Origin: Bin87 sp963663945
GTDB taxonomy: Bacteria; Chloroflexota; Dehalococcoidia; Lucifugimonadales; UBA3495
Assembly (NCBI GenBank): GCA_963663945.1
Contig: OY760687.1
Span: 310,001 to 374,000, forward strand
Direction of reading: 5' to 3'
DNA: 64,000 bases
The notes beneath the pieces are model-generated. The model was given only the letters and a program-made list of their open reading frames with translations. It searched no databases and had not been told where the DNA came from. Of this stretch, positions 42,755-51,596 are shown one piece after another. The position numbers and the translations under genes were made by a program. How positions within the stretch are numbered: the stretch's first letter is position 1; each line of letters begins with the position of its first letter.

Positions 42755-43915
42755 ATGCCCTCACTGCCGCAATTCTCTCCCACCGCATCCCGTCGGTTCC
42801 GTTTGCTGGCGGCACTGGCCGTTGCTGTTATTGCGCTGGTCGTGATCTGGAAGTTGCTGGCCGTGTTGCTGCCCTTCCTGCTCAGCGGCGTGGTGGCCTA
42901 CCTGCTGCTGCCATTGGTAAACGCCGCGGAGCGCCGGACGCCGCTGGGACGGCGATGGCCCCGGGTCACGCGCATGGCGACCGCAGCCCTGCTCCTCCTT
43001 CTGATAGTGTTGGCCGTGTTGATTGTCCTGGCAGTGGGTGTGTTGCGGATAATCGACCAGTCGGCGGCCTTGGTGGAGCGCGCCCCTGACCTGATATCGG
43101 AAACCCAGGAGATTTACCGCGCGGCCATCGCCGAGTACGAAAGCCGCGTCCCGCCTAACATTCGGGAGATGATCGATCCCCGCCTGCAGGAAGTGCAGCA
43201 GGCGCTGGTTGAAGCTCTGAACGATGCCCTGCATCGTCTGTTCCGGATCCTGCAGACCGGTGTGGGCCTGGTGGTCTCGCTGGTCACGGTGCCCATCATC
43301 CTGTTCTACTTGCTGGCCGAGCCGGACGGAATAGGCCGAGGCGTGCGTGGCCTGCTTCCGCGCTCGTTGCGGGACGATCTGTGCGAAATTGCCCGCCTCT
43401 CGGGTGAGTCCATCGGCGTCTATATGCGCGTCCAGTTGCTGCTGGGCGCCATGATCGGGGTGATCACCGGCCTTGCCCTCTGGGGCATGGGAGTGTCCTC
43501 GGCGCCGATCCTGGCCATCATCGCGTTCGTCGGCGAACTGGTGCCCATTGTCGGGCCGACCGTATCACTGTTCATCGCCGCCGTCGTCATGCTGGTCACC
43601 GACTGGACGAAGGCCCCGCTGGTCATCGCGCTGTACTTGATCCTGCAGGCCTTGCAGAACACGCTGATCGCCCCCAGGATGCAGGGCCAGGCGTTGGGTC
43701 TGCACCCGCTGGCGGTCATCCTCGCCCTGGCCATATTCGGGCTGTTCCTGGGTTTCTGGGGTGTGCTGATTGCCGCCCCGTTCACCGCCGCCGGATACCG
43801 CGTGCTCAGTTACGTCGTGCGGGAATGGGACGCGGCCGCCACATCGGGAAGCCCGCCCGATGTGGAAGACTCCGCCGTACCGGACAGGGATGCCGCGGCG
43901 GCAGAGCCCGAATAG
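42755..43915 (+). CDS. AI-2E-family (PerM-like) transporter
   Basis: This 386-residue membrane protein has about eight hydrophobic segments. The conserved A-I-I-A-F-V-G-E-L-V-P-I-V-G-P-T central helix and the L-x2-Q-x-L-Q-N-T-L-I-A-P-R-M-Q-G element are typical of the family. Substrate unknown. The end of the gene is an acidic tail. It is 73 bases before the radical-SAM-like gene on the same strand. Confidence 0.9.
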   Translation: MPSLPQFSPTASRRFRLLAALAVAVIALVVIWKLLAVLLPFLLSGVVAYLLLPLVNAAERRTPLGRRWPRVTRMATAALLLLLIVLAVLIVLAVGVLRIIDQSAALVERAPDLISETQEIYRAAIAEYESRVPPNIREMIDPRLQEVQQALVEALNDALHRLFRILQTGVGLVVSLVTVPIILFYLLAEPDGIGRGVRGLLPRSLRDDLCEIARLSGESIGVYMRVQLLLGAMIGVITGLALWGMGVSSAPILAIIAFVGELVPIVGPTVSLFIAAVVMLVTDWTKAPLVIALYLILQALQNTLIAPRMQGQALGLHPLAVILALAIFGLFLGFWGVLIAAPFTAAGYRVLSYVVREWDAAATSGSPPDVEDSAVPDRDAAAAEPE

Positions 43916-43988
43916 CGCCTCCGAGCGCACTGGTGTACAATCGGCCAAATTGAAGCCGTCTGTCCTGCTGCCGCGAGGGAGATTTGAG

Positions 43989-45290
43989 ATGCGTATCCTG
44001 CTGATTGCTACCAACCGTCACAAACAGGTCATGAGCCGGATGCGTGCGCAGCCCATCCCCATAGGCCTGGCCTATGTCGCCGGCCACATCGACCGTTCGC
44101 GGCACGAGGTGAAGCTGATTGACCTCATGTTCGCGGAGGATAACTACCTCGATGAAGTCGAGCGCACCGTGCTGGATTTCAGGCCGGAGATGGTGGGCAT
44201 CTCGATCCGCAACCTCAGCAACCACAGCTACGTCGACCCGCAGTGGCAGTTGCCCATCACCAAGAGCGTCATCGAACGCATCCGGACGATTTCCGACGCC
44301 ACCATCGTCTGCGGCGGCCCGGCTTTCAGCATCATGCCGCAGCAGGTCTTCGACTTCGTGCAGCCCGACCTCGGCATCGCCGGCGACGCGGGTGAGACCT
44401 TCTCCGAGCTGGCCAACCGGGTCGAGATCGGCGAGCCCGACTACCGGGGCATGACCGGTGTCCTCTACCGGGAGAACGGCGAAATCGTGTACAACGGCAT
44501 GCGCTGTTCGTCCGATTTCGGCAGCCGCCCCAGCCTCGACGACCTGGACATGCCCAAGTACGCCAAGGCCGGTTTCGGCGTCAGCGTGCTCACCAAGCTG
44601 GGCGGGTTCTACTACCCCACATCCGCCGACGACATGCGCACCCCCGAAGGCGCTTGGCGGGTGATTCGCCCCATCGACGAGGTGGTTGAGGAGGTGGCCG
44701 AGGTCACCACCCGCTATGGCCTCAAGAAGATCTTCTTCGTCGACAACTGCTTCAACGTGCCTTTGGAGCACGCCAAGGAACTCTGCAACGCCCTGATGGA
44801 GTCCGAGGTCAAGGTCCGCTGGAACACCTGCCTGGCTCCCTACGCCTGCGACGCCGAGCTCATCGGCATGATGAAACAGGCCGGCTGCGGTCTCGTCATG
44901 ATGGGCGGCACCCGCGGCGGCGACCCTCACGAGGGCGACAACGATACCTCGCGCTACGCCACCCTCAAGGAGACCACCGAGCTCTGCGAAGCCGGCGACC
45001 TCCATTACACCATCAGCCAGCAGTTCGGCGAGCCGGGCGAGACCCGCGAGTCGGTCGAGAACAAGCTGGAGTTCCTGCGCGGCTTGAAGCCTTCGCTGGC
45101 CAATCTGCGCGTCGGCGTCAGCGTGATGCCGGGAACCGACGTGGCCACCCGCTGCCTCGAGGAAGGGATCATCAAGGACGAGACCGAGCTCATCGCCCCC
45201 ACCTTCTACATGGCCGAGGAAGTCCGCCCCTGGCTGGTTGACTATCTCCGCGAACTCGTCGACGCCAACCCCCGCTGGAGCCTGATGTAG
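43989..45290 (+). CDS. B12-binding/radical-SAM family protein lacking cluster cysteines
   Basis: This 433-residue protein has an N-terminal cobalamin-binding-like domain (about 1-150) and a radical-SAM TIM-barrel-like region (about 195-400, ending in the M-K-Q-A-G-C-G-L-V strand). At the place of the C-x3-C-x2-C motif (K203-L-G-G-F-Y-Y-P-T-S-A213) all three Cys are absent: G206, P210 and A213. The D-x-H-x2-G cobalamin motif is also not seen. It is therefore probably not a radical-SAM enzyme. GAGGGAG before ATG 43989 supports the start. Confidence 0.85.
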   Translation: MRILLIATNRHKQVMSRMRAQPIPIGLAYVAGHIDRSRHEVKLIDLMFAEDNYLDEVERTVLDFRPEMVGISIRNLSNHSYVDPQWQLPITKSVIERIRTISDATIVCGGPAFSIMPQQVFDFVQPDLGIAGDAGETFSELANRVEIGEPDYRGMTGVLYRENGEIVYNGMRCSSDFGSRPSLDDLDMPKYAKAGFGVSVLTKLGGFYYPTSADDMRTPEGAWRVIRPIDEVVEEVAEVTTRYGLKKIFFVDNCFNVPLEHAKELCNALMESEVKVRWNTCLAPYACDAELIGMMKQAGCGLVMMGGTRGGDPHEGDNDTSRYATLKETTELCEAGDLHYTISQQFGEPGETRESVENKLEFLRGLKPSLANLRVGVSVMPGTDVATRCLEEGIIKDETELIAPTFYMAEEVRPWLVDYLRELVDANPRWSLM

Positions 45291-45340
45291 CAATCGGCCA
45301 GCTTCGTTTCGCTATTGGATCAGCGCAGAGGACTGCCACG

Positions 45341-46792
45341 ATGACTTTGACCAGCAACCCACAGTTGGGCACGGGCCGCATCGCCCTGGCCGATGACGCA
45401 TCCATCCGCGCCGCGCATCTCCTGCGCCGCGCCGGTTTTACGCCCACCCGAGCTGAAATCGATCGCGCCGTGGGGCGCGGATACGAGGCCACCGTCGACG
45501 AACTGCTGCATCCCGAGAACCGGCCCGACCTCGAGATCGAGGACCTCATCCGCCGCTACCACGTTGACCAGAACAGCCTGATGCTGCTGGAGAGCAGCCA
45601 GGGCTACTGGATGTATCGCATCATCAACAGCCAGCGCCCGCTGGAGGAGAAGATGGCCCTGTTCTGGCACGGCCTCTTCGCCACCGCCTACGGCAAGCTG
45701 AACCACGCCAAGGCGGTGGTCAACCAGACCCACACCTTCCGCCGCCACGGGCTGGGCAAGTTTGCTGACATCCTGGTCGAGTTGTCCCGCGATCCCGCCA
45801 TGATCTTCTGGCTGGACAACAAGGACAACCACCGCGACGCGCCCAACGAGAACTATGGCCGCGAGTTGCTCGAGCTGTTTTCCATGGGCATCGGCAACTA
45901 CACCGAGGCCGACGTGAAAGCCGCCGCCCGCGCCTTCACCGGCTGGACCATCGACAACACCGAGTACATGAGCATCCGCGCCAGCCGCGACTCCTTCTGG
46001 CCCTACGGCCGCATCGACTGGCAGTTCCGCTACCGCGAGGATGACCACGACGACACCGAGAAAACCTTCCTCGGCCACACCGGCCCCCTGAGCGGCCAGG
46101 ATGTGATCGACATCATCGTGAAGCAGCCGGCCACCGCTCACTACATCGCCGGCAAGCTCTACAACTTCTTCGTGTCGGACCGGCCCGATGAGGAAGCCAT
46201 CGGCATCATGGCCGACGAGTTCATTCGCACCGAGGGCGACATCCGCGCCGTCATGCGCTGTATGTTCCTGTCGGCCTTCTTCGCCGACGAGGCCGTGCGG
46301 CTGGGTCGCGTCAAGAGCCCCGCCGAGCTGGTCGGCGGCACGGCCCGGTTGGCGGGCAGCCACCAGTCTCCGGAGTGGACCATCTCCAACCTGGCCATGG
46401 ACGTCAACTTCATGGGTCAGGAGATCCTGAACCCGCCCACCGTGGAGGGCTGGCACACCGGCATGGAGTGGATCGACACCGGCAACCTGGTCGAGCGCAT
46501 CAACGCAGCCGGCGCCGAGATGCGGGACACCGCCCGCCCCGGCGTCCGCGCCATCATCGACCGTGTGAAGACGCGCGGCGACCGGCTGGAGCCCCGCCCG
46601 CTGGCCGAGGCCTGCCTGGACGCCATGGGCATGTTCGAGGTGTCCGACGGCACCATGGACAGTCTGGTCGCGCTCGCCGCCCCGTGGGGCGAGGTTCGTT
46701 TCGACCGCGCCGACACCGTGGCCTGCGCCGAGGAGCGCGTCGTGGAAATGCTGCAGCTCATCGTGGCGTCCCGGGAGTACCAGCTGGCATGA
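45341..46792 (+). CDS. DUF1800 family protein
   Basis: This 483-residue protein of the DUF1800 family has A-A-H-L-L-R-R-A-G-F near the start, K-M-A-L-F-W-H-G-L-F-A-T and the N-E-N-Y-G-R-E-L-L-E-L-F-S-M-G-I-G core. It is probably exported or cell-surface associated in other phyla, but no signal peptide is evident here. Function is unknown. It usually precedes a DUF1501 gene, which is absent. Confidence 0.9.
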   Translation: MTLTSNPQLGTGRIALADDASIRAAHLLRRAGFTPTRAEIDRAVGRGYEATVDELLHPENRPDLEIEDLIRRYHVDQNSLMLLESSQGYWMYRIINSQRPLEEKMALFWHGLFATAYGKLNHAKAVVNQTHTFRRHGLGKFADILVELSRDPAMIFWLDNKDNHRDAPNENYGRELLELFSMGIGNYTEADVKAAARAFTGWTIDNTEYMSIRASRDSFWPYGRIDWQFRYREDDHDDTEKTFLGHTGPLSGQDVIDIIVKQPATAHYIAGKLYNFFVSDRPDEEAIGIMADEFIRTEGDIRAVMRCMFLSAFFADEAVRLGRVKSPAELVGGTARLAGSHQSPEWTISNLAMDVNFMGQEILNPPTVEGWHTGMEWIDTGNLVERINAAGAEMRDTARPGVRAIIDRVKTRGDRLEPRPLAEACLDAMGMFEVSDGTMDSLVALAAPWGEVRFDRADTVACAEERVVEMLQLIVASREYQLA

Positions 46793-46906
46793 CCAGCGCT
46801 GCGCCGGGTCCTGGCGACAGAGTACGCCGTGGGGATCCGGGATCGGCCACGATGCGGCCTGACGGTTCCTCTGTTTGCTCATAACCTACGATGCAGAAGT
46901 ATGCCC

Positions 46907-47506
46907 CTACGTTCGCTGTGTGGCTGCAACGGCCTCGTTTGCGGCTGCGATAAGCCTGCGCACCAAGTCGCCGTCGTAGTCCCGTACAACGTACTCACTC
47001 CTGGTCAAAGCTCCACCGACCGCGCCTGGGCCGAACATGAAGACCGCTATATAACTGCGCCGCCGATTCTTCATGGTGCGGACGAAACCCAGCACTCCAG
47101 CACTAATGGCTATGAGGCCCAAGACGGTTACAACTATCACCCAGGTGTAGTCTTGCCAAGTGGTATCCGGTATAACGCTCGATATGATTTCTTCCCCGGT
47201 CCGCTCTCCGGTCCGTTCTTCGACGGCGTCGAATGTGGACTCGATTCCGGCCGATGCAGCAATTTTGGCCCCGGCGAATATGATCATGCGCATGCATATC
47301 ATTAGCGATATGCCTCCGGCCAGGGCGAGGCAACCAAACAAGGCAGTTACCAGCGTCGTGCGAAATCCCGCCTCTCGCTCTTCCGACATGAAAGCCCTAC
47401 GCAACGCACTTGTAGCAAATGTATCTCCCTCGCGGGTTATGAATCGATGCTGCGATATGTATAAGCCGGCTTCGTCGAAGAATGTGTGATCGTTATTCTG
47501 CGCCAT
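46907..47506 (-). CDS. Hypothetical membrane protein, 199 residues
   Basis: Three hydrophobic segments are present (about 50-70, 72-85 and 120-142). The N-terminal part has a hydrophilic A-G-L-Y-I-S-Q-H-R-F-I-T patch and the C-terminus has S-E-Y-V-V-R-D-Y-D-G-D. This layout recalls DUF6232-like small membrane proteins, but the assignment is tentative. The gene faces the DUF1800 gene and is divergent to the NHL gene. Confidence 0.6.
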   Translation of the reverse strand: MAQNNDHTFFDEAGLYISQHRFITREGDTFATSALRRAFMSEEREAGFRTTLVTALFGCLALAGGISLMICMRMIIFAGAKIAASAGIESTFDAVEERTGERTGEEIISSVIPDTTWQDYTWVIVVTVLGLIAISAGVLGFVRTMKNRRRSYIAVFMFGPGAVGGALTRSEYVVRDYDGDLVRRLIAAANEAVAATQRT

Positions 47507-47567
47507 GATGCTTGAGCCTCCGCAGATGGTCCGAGAAACCGGGACAGTTCACTTTTTACTCTACTAG

Positions 47568-48605
47568 ATGGCAGGCTACGCAATGACCACCGCGACCGCA
47601 ACCTTTTCCTATAGCCATACCGTGGGCTTCCTGGCCTACCGTGGCCGGGGCTTCATCCACCCCGTCGACCTGACGCTGGGCGACGGCGGCGTTATGTACG
47701 TGCTGAACCGTGGCGGCGCCGAATCGGTGGGCCGTCTGGAGCTCAAGCGGGTTTGTGTCTGCACAGCGGACGAAGGCTACATCGGCGAATGGGGAACCGG
47801 CGGCACCGAGGACGGCCAGTTCTGGTGGCCCAGTGCCATCGCTCAGGACGGTGACGGTCGGCTCTACGTGACCGACGAGTCGCTGCAGCGGGTCAACGTG
47901 TTCAGCCCGGACGGCGAGTTCATCCGCCAATGGGGTGAAGCCGGTGATGGCTCCGGACAGATCAACCGCCCCGCCGACATCGCCTTCGCGCCCGACGGAT
48001 CCCTGCTGGTCAGCGACGGCATGAACCACCGCATCCAGCGTTTCACCGTGGACGGCGAATACCTGGGAGGATGGGGCAGCTACGGAGCCCAGGCCGGCCA
48101 GTTCAACACGCCCTGGCGGCTGGCCTGCGATGCCCAGGGCAACGTCTTCGTCTCCGACTGGCGCAACGACCGCGTGCAGGCCTTCACGCCCGATGGCCGC
48201 TTCGTCGGCCAGTGGGGTGTGTCCGGAGACGGGAAGGGCCAGTTGAACCGGCCGTCATCCGTAGCCGTTGACGACGAAGGCTATATCTACGTGGCCGACT
48301 GGGGCAACGAGCGGGTGCAGATCTTTGCACCGGACGGCGAGGTGGCTGCCATCCTGCTCGGCGACGCGACTACGTCATCCTGGGCGGAGGACTACCTGGC
48401 TGCCAATCCTGACGAACAGAGGGCCAGGCGCGAAGCGGATCTGGCCCCGGCCGTGAACCCCTGGCGCGACCACCACCGCGAGACTTCAGCCGGCGTGGAG
48501 GCCCGATTCTGGGGACCCACGGCGGTCAACCTGGACGACGAGGGCCGCATCTATATCGTCGACTCCTGCCGACATCGCGTCCAGATCTACCGCAAGAACT
48601 CGTAG
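47568..48605 (+). CDS. NHL-repeat protein
   Basis: The protein has 345 residues, with at least five NHL-type repeats (pattern G-x-W-G-x-x-G-x-G-Q-F/L-x-x-P, then I-Y-V-x-D-x-x-N-x-R-V-Q-x-F) forming a beta-propeller. There is no signal peptide or enzymatic domain, so it may scaffold or bind a carbohydrate. The ATG choice between 47568 and 47583 is open because neither has a strong ribosome-binding site. It ends before a clear terminator. Confidence 0.85.
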   Translation: MAGYAMTTATATFSYSHTVGFLAYRGRGFIHPVDLTLGDGGVMYVLNRGGAESVGRLELKRVCVCTADEGYIGEWGTGGTEDGQFWWPSAIAQDGDGRLYVTDESLQRVNVFSPDGEFIRQWGEAGDGSGQINRPADIAFAPDGSLLVSDGMNHRIQRFTVDGEYLGGWGSYGAQAGQFNTPWRLACDAQGNVFVSDWRNDRVQAFTPDGRFVGQWGVSGDGKGQLNRPSSVAVDDEGYIYVADWGNERVQIFAPDGEVAAILLGDATTSSWAEDYLAANPDEQRARREADLAPAVNPWRDHHRETSAGVEARFWGPTAVNLDDEGRIYIVDSCRHRVQIYRKNS

Positions 48606-48647
48606 ACTTACCCGCTTCCCGCGCGTAGTCTGCTCTTTAGGAATCTT

Positions 48648-48684
48648 GCAGGGGCGACTGTTCAGTCGCCCCTGCTGTGTTTTT
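48648..48684 (+). terminator. Rho-independent terminator
   Basis: A perfect 13-bp stem (GCAGGGGCGACTG with its complement, two-base loop) at 48648-48675 is followed by TGTGTTTTT. It lies 43 bases after the NHL gene stop and just before the convergent minus-strand gene's end. It is probably bidirectional. Confidence 0.9.
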
Positions 48685-48685
48685 C

Positions 48686-49252
48686 CTAGCCGGCTACCCG
48701 CTGTAGCAGCGGCTCCGTCCGGTTGGGCGGCAGGTCCGTCTCGAAGGTATTGATCACCAGCGCCAGCATGGTGTAGTTGCCCAGCACCAGCGTCAGTTCG
48801 ATGGTGCCCTGCTGGCCGAAGATCTCCAGCGCGCTCTGGTATCCGCCCCGGCTCACCTGGTGGTTGCGCAGGATTTCGCGTCCCAGGTTGATCACCGCCG
48901 ACTCGTCGGGCGCCAGCGCCGGCAGGGCCGTCTTGTCCCGGATGGCATCGACCACGGCGGCCGGTACTCCAGCGTCGCGCGCCGAGGCCGCATGGGCGTT
49001 CCAGATGTGCTGGCAGTCCATCTCACGGGCCGCCACCAGCATGGCCAACTCCGCCGCCTTCATGGGCAGGCTGGCGTGGTTGCGCAGGTACTGATTCAGC
49101 CCGGTGGCGTGCTTGCTGGCCTCGGGCACGTGGGTCATCACGGAGCCGGGGCCGTATGGGGGAACCGCGGTCCCGTTCTGGGTGATCTCGTCGAAGGTGG
49201 CCTCCTGACCGGCCGGTGTGGTCTCGCGGGATGCCAGGGGTAGTCGGGCCAT
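48686..49252 (-). CDS. Carboxymuconolactone-decarboxylase/AhpD-like protein, second copy
   Basis: This 188-residue helical CMD-family protein is a paralogue of the gene at 38527: A-E-L-A-M-L-V-A-A-R-E-M-D-C-Q-H-I-W-N-A-H-A-A and the downstream N-L-G-R-E-I-L-R segment agree in place. Only one Cys of the redox pair is present. GGAGA before ATG supports the start. It has no other CMD neighbour. Confidence 0.85.
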   Translation of the reverse strand: MARLPLASRETTPAGQEATFDEITQNGTAVPPYGPGSVMTHVPEASKHATGLNQYLRNHASLPMKAAELAMLVAAREMDCQHIWNAHAASARDAGVPAAVVDAIRDKTALPALAPDESAVINLGREILRNHQVSRGGYQSALEIFGQQGTIELTLVLGNYTMLALVINTFETDLPPNRTEPLLQRVAG

Positions 49253-49317
49253 GGTGAATTCTCCTTGTGCGAAGGTTCTGGGTTGGCCTTGCTCTGTGCG
49301 ATTGGAACCGGAATACT

Positions 49318-50052
49318 CTAGCGATAGGGTTGCTTGCCAGTCTTCTCTTCAAACAGTTTCCAGGTGTTGTCGTTGAACGGGTAGTACTTCCCGGGTGAGC
49401 ATTGCTCGATCTCCAGCTGCGCCTTGATGACGGCCTCGACCTCCTCGCGCTGGTGGGCGATCTGGATCACCTCGTCGGCAGCCGCCGCCGGCACCACCAC
49501 CACGCCGTCGTCGTCGCCCACGATGGCGTCGCCCGGCCGCACCAGGACGCCGCCGCACTGGATGCAGTCGTTCACCTGCCAGGGCCAGAACTCGGCAGGA
49601 CCCTGCTTGGCCGTGGCGTTGGCCGAATACACCGGGAAGCCGTATTCTTTGAGCGTATTGGTGTCCCGCACCGCGCCGTCGGTGACCAGCCCGCCCACGC
49701 CACGCTGGTAGAGGCGGTAGAACTTGATATCGCCGCCGATGCTGCTGTAGGGCCAGCGCATGGCATCGATGACCAGGACTTCACCGGGCCCGCAAAGCTC
49801 GAAGGCCACGTACTCGGCGGAATCGGAACCCTTGGGCTTGTCCGCCGCCAGGTCGGGCCGGTGGGGGACAAAGCGCAGAGTCACCGCGCGGCCGGCCATG
49901 TGCTGTCCCGGCTGCAGGGGTTTGGCCCCTTCGATCATGCTCATGGGCCAGCCCATTACCCACAGCCCGTCGATCAGCGTCTGCGTGGGAATGGTTTTCA
50001 GGGTCGCCAGCGTTTCGTCTGCAACGTGGGTCGAGGTGGATGCGGTGGTCAT
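49318..50052 (-). CDS. RraA-family protein (aldolase / RNase E regulator-like)
   Basis: This 244-residue RraA-like protein has G-D-x-x-V-x-D-x2 in D-A-I-V-G-D-D-D-G-V-V-V-V, G-G-L-V-T-D-G-A-V-R-D and F-P-V-Y-S-A. The family includes 4-hydroxy-4-methyl-2-oxoglutarate aldolases, for which the G-D-x-D and R-D residues bind metal. In this catabolic setting an aldolase is more likely than RNase E regulation. It is convergent with nothing and stands alone. Confidence 0.85.
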   Translation of the reverse strand: MTTASTSTHVADETLATLKTIPTQTLIDGLWVMGWPMSMIEGAKPLQPGQHMAGRAVTLRFVPHRPDLAADKPKGSDSAEYVAFELCGPGEVLVIDAMRWPYSSIGGDIKFYRLYQRGVGGLVTDGAVRDTNTLKEYGFPVYSANATAKQGPAEFWPWQVNDCIQCGGVLVRPGDAIVGDDDGVVVVPAAAADEVIQIAHQREEVEAVIKAQLEIEQCSPGKYYPFNDNTWKLFEEKTGKQPYR

Positions 50053-50106
50053 TGGGATGGTGTCCTGTGGGCAGAATCGTGCTCGAAAAGCGGCTGCATT
50101 GTAGCA

Positions 50107-50140
50107 GAAAAAGAGGCGGCTCCCCGTGGGAAGCCGCCTC
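50107..50140 (-). terminator. Rho-independent terminator after proX
   Basis: On the minus strand, a nine-base stem (GAGGCGGCT / AGCCGCCTC) with a ten-base loop is followed by TTTTT (the AAAAA at 50108-50112). It sits 30 bases beyond the ProX stop. Confidence 0.88.
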
Positions 50141-50169
50141 GTCAGCCTCTGTTGATGGACCGGATGCGA

Positions 50170-51369
50170 TTACTCGCTGGGCCAGCCGTCGGCGTCTTCG
50201 CCGGCGCTCAAGGCGGCCTGGATGCCCTCGGCGGCCTCGTCGGAAACCCAGTCACCCCAGATGTCGGCGTTGTTGCTGAGCCACCAGGAGGCGGCGTCAT
50301 TGGTGTTGGCGTCGGGGTTCTCTGCGAGCCACCCTGCCACGCCCTTGTAGCGGCTGATGTTCAGGTCCCAGTTGCGCAGCATCGCGACAACCTCAGGCGC
50401 ACGGACCGGCAGGTCGGGATGCACGGCGATCAGGACGGTGGCATCCTCGTAGGCGCAGGCCTTGGTGGTGAACCAGCACTCGTCACTGTAGGTCGGCTCT
50501 TCCAGGCGAACCAGGTCCAGCAGCAACGACGGGTCGTTGGTGCCCCACTGGTAACCAAGCCAGGCCTCGCCGCGCTCGTAGGCGCCGTACAGGTCGGCGT
50601 TGAGCGCCGCGCCGTCGCCGGGGTTGACGATGTGGACATGGTCATCGAGACCGTAGCCCGAAACCTGGGAGGCATTCACGACCTCGCAGGCCCAGCCGAT
50701 GATGCAGGACACCAGGCGTGCCTTGTCACCGGTCTCGGCGCTCTTGAACAGGTCCTTGTACTGCTGCTCTTTCAGGTCGTCGACGCTGTCCAGATCAGGG
50801 TACTGTTCCTGCAGATAGGCGGGGATGACGAAAGCGGACTGCCAGTCCTTCCCCAGGCTCTCGCCAATGGGAACCACCTCACCGGCGGACTGGGCCTCGG
50901 CCCAGGCTTCGTCCTGGTTGGGCAGCCAGATTTCCATGGTGACGTGGGTGTCACCGGCGCGCAGGCCCTGGAACAGGGGCAGCGTGGAGCCGAACTTCAC
51001 CTCGGTCGGGTAACCGTAGCCCTTTTCCACGATGTACTGGGCGATCCGGTTCTGCACCTGGGCGCTGGACCAGTTCAGGTCACTGAAGATGATGGTCTCT
51101 TTCGGGCCCTCAGGCGCCATCACCTCGACCACGCGGGTGACTTCAACCTGCTCCGTGACGACCTTTTCGACCTCTCTCTCGACGATTTTTTCGACTTCGA
51201 CCGGCTTCTCAACAACCTTCTCGACTTCGACCTGTTCGGTCACGACGCGGGTGACCTCAACCTGCTCAGTGATGACCTGAGGCTCAGCCGGTGAGCAGGC
51301 CGCGATGGCGATGACCGTTACGATGGCCATCACCATGGCAAGCGCCAACAACCTGTACTTTTTGAACAA
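50170..51369 (-). CDS. proX: Glycine-betaine/proline-type ABC substrate-binding lipoprotein (ProX-like)
   Basis: This is a 399-residue type-2 binding protein. Signal peptide ends at lipobox I-A-A-C25. A spacer of repeated valine/glutamate/arginine (about 31-75, V-E-V-T-R-V-V type) follows, as in many Chloroflexota lipoproteins. The ligand domain has W-S-S-A-Q-V-Q-N-R-I-A and the downstream E-I-W-L-P-N pattern typical of ProX/OpuAC. TTG at 51369 is preferred because GGAGGG lies seven bases before it; the in-frame ATG at 51417 would fall just after the promoter. Confidence 0.88.
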   Translation of the reverse strand: MFKKYRLLALAMVMAIVTVIAIAACSPAEPQVITEQVEVTRVVTEQVEVEKVVEKPVEVEKIVEREVEKVVTEQVEVTRVVEVMAPEGPKETIIFSDLNWSSAQVQNRIAQYIVEKGYGYPTEVKFGSTLPLFQGLRAGDTHVTMEIWLPNQDEAWAEAQSAGEVVPIGESLGKDWQSAFVIPAYLQEQYPDLDSVDDLKEQQYKDLFKSAETGDKARLVSCIIGWACEVVNASQVSGYGLDDHVHIVNPGDGAALNADLYGAYERGEAWLGYQWGTNDPSLLLDLVRLEEPTYSDECWFTTKACAYEDATVLIAVHPDLPVRAPEVVAMLRNWDLNISRYKGVAGWLAENPDANTNDAASWWLSNNADIWGDWVSDEAAEGIQAALSAGEDADGWPSE

Positions 51370-51431
51370 AATGCTTCCCTCCGTGCGGGGTGATTTGCCG
51401 GGAGTATTGAGCGGCAATTAGAGTGGCGATG

Positions 51432-51460
51432 ATTATTGCAGCGTTGATTATCGTTGTCAA
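51432..51460 (-). promoter_or_regulatory. Near-consensus promoter for proX
   Basis: On the minus strand TTGACA (51460-51455) and AATAAT (51437-51432) are separated by exactly 17 bases. It lies about 60 bases before the TTG start of proX and inside the proW-proX gap, so proX can be expressed separately from the transporter genes. Confidence 0.75.
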
Positions 51461-51532
51461 TCTTACGATTGCCGCAACTGTTGCATTACATAATTACCGT
51501 TTATCTACAAAATATAAGAAGTTTCTGTAATT

Positions 51533-51578
51533 CATTCATCCCACGGACAATTGCGAAAAACTGTCCGTGGGATGAATG
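51533..51578. repeat. Perfect 17-bp inverted repeat between proW and proX
   Basis: CATTCATCCCACGGACA (51533-51549) is complementary to 51562-51578, with a 12-base A-rich loop. It lies 19 bases after the proW stop and upstream of the proX promoter. On the minus strand it is not followed by a U-tract, so it may be a processing or stability element rather than a standard terminator. Confidence 0.8.
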
Positions 51579-51596
51579 TCGCGTATACGGTGACGG

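Noticed and set aside
51370..51417. ProX starting at the first in-frame ATG (51417)
   Set aside because: It would fall almost at the expected transcription start from the promoter at 51432-51460, and a good ribosome-binding site precedes the TTG at 51369.
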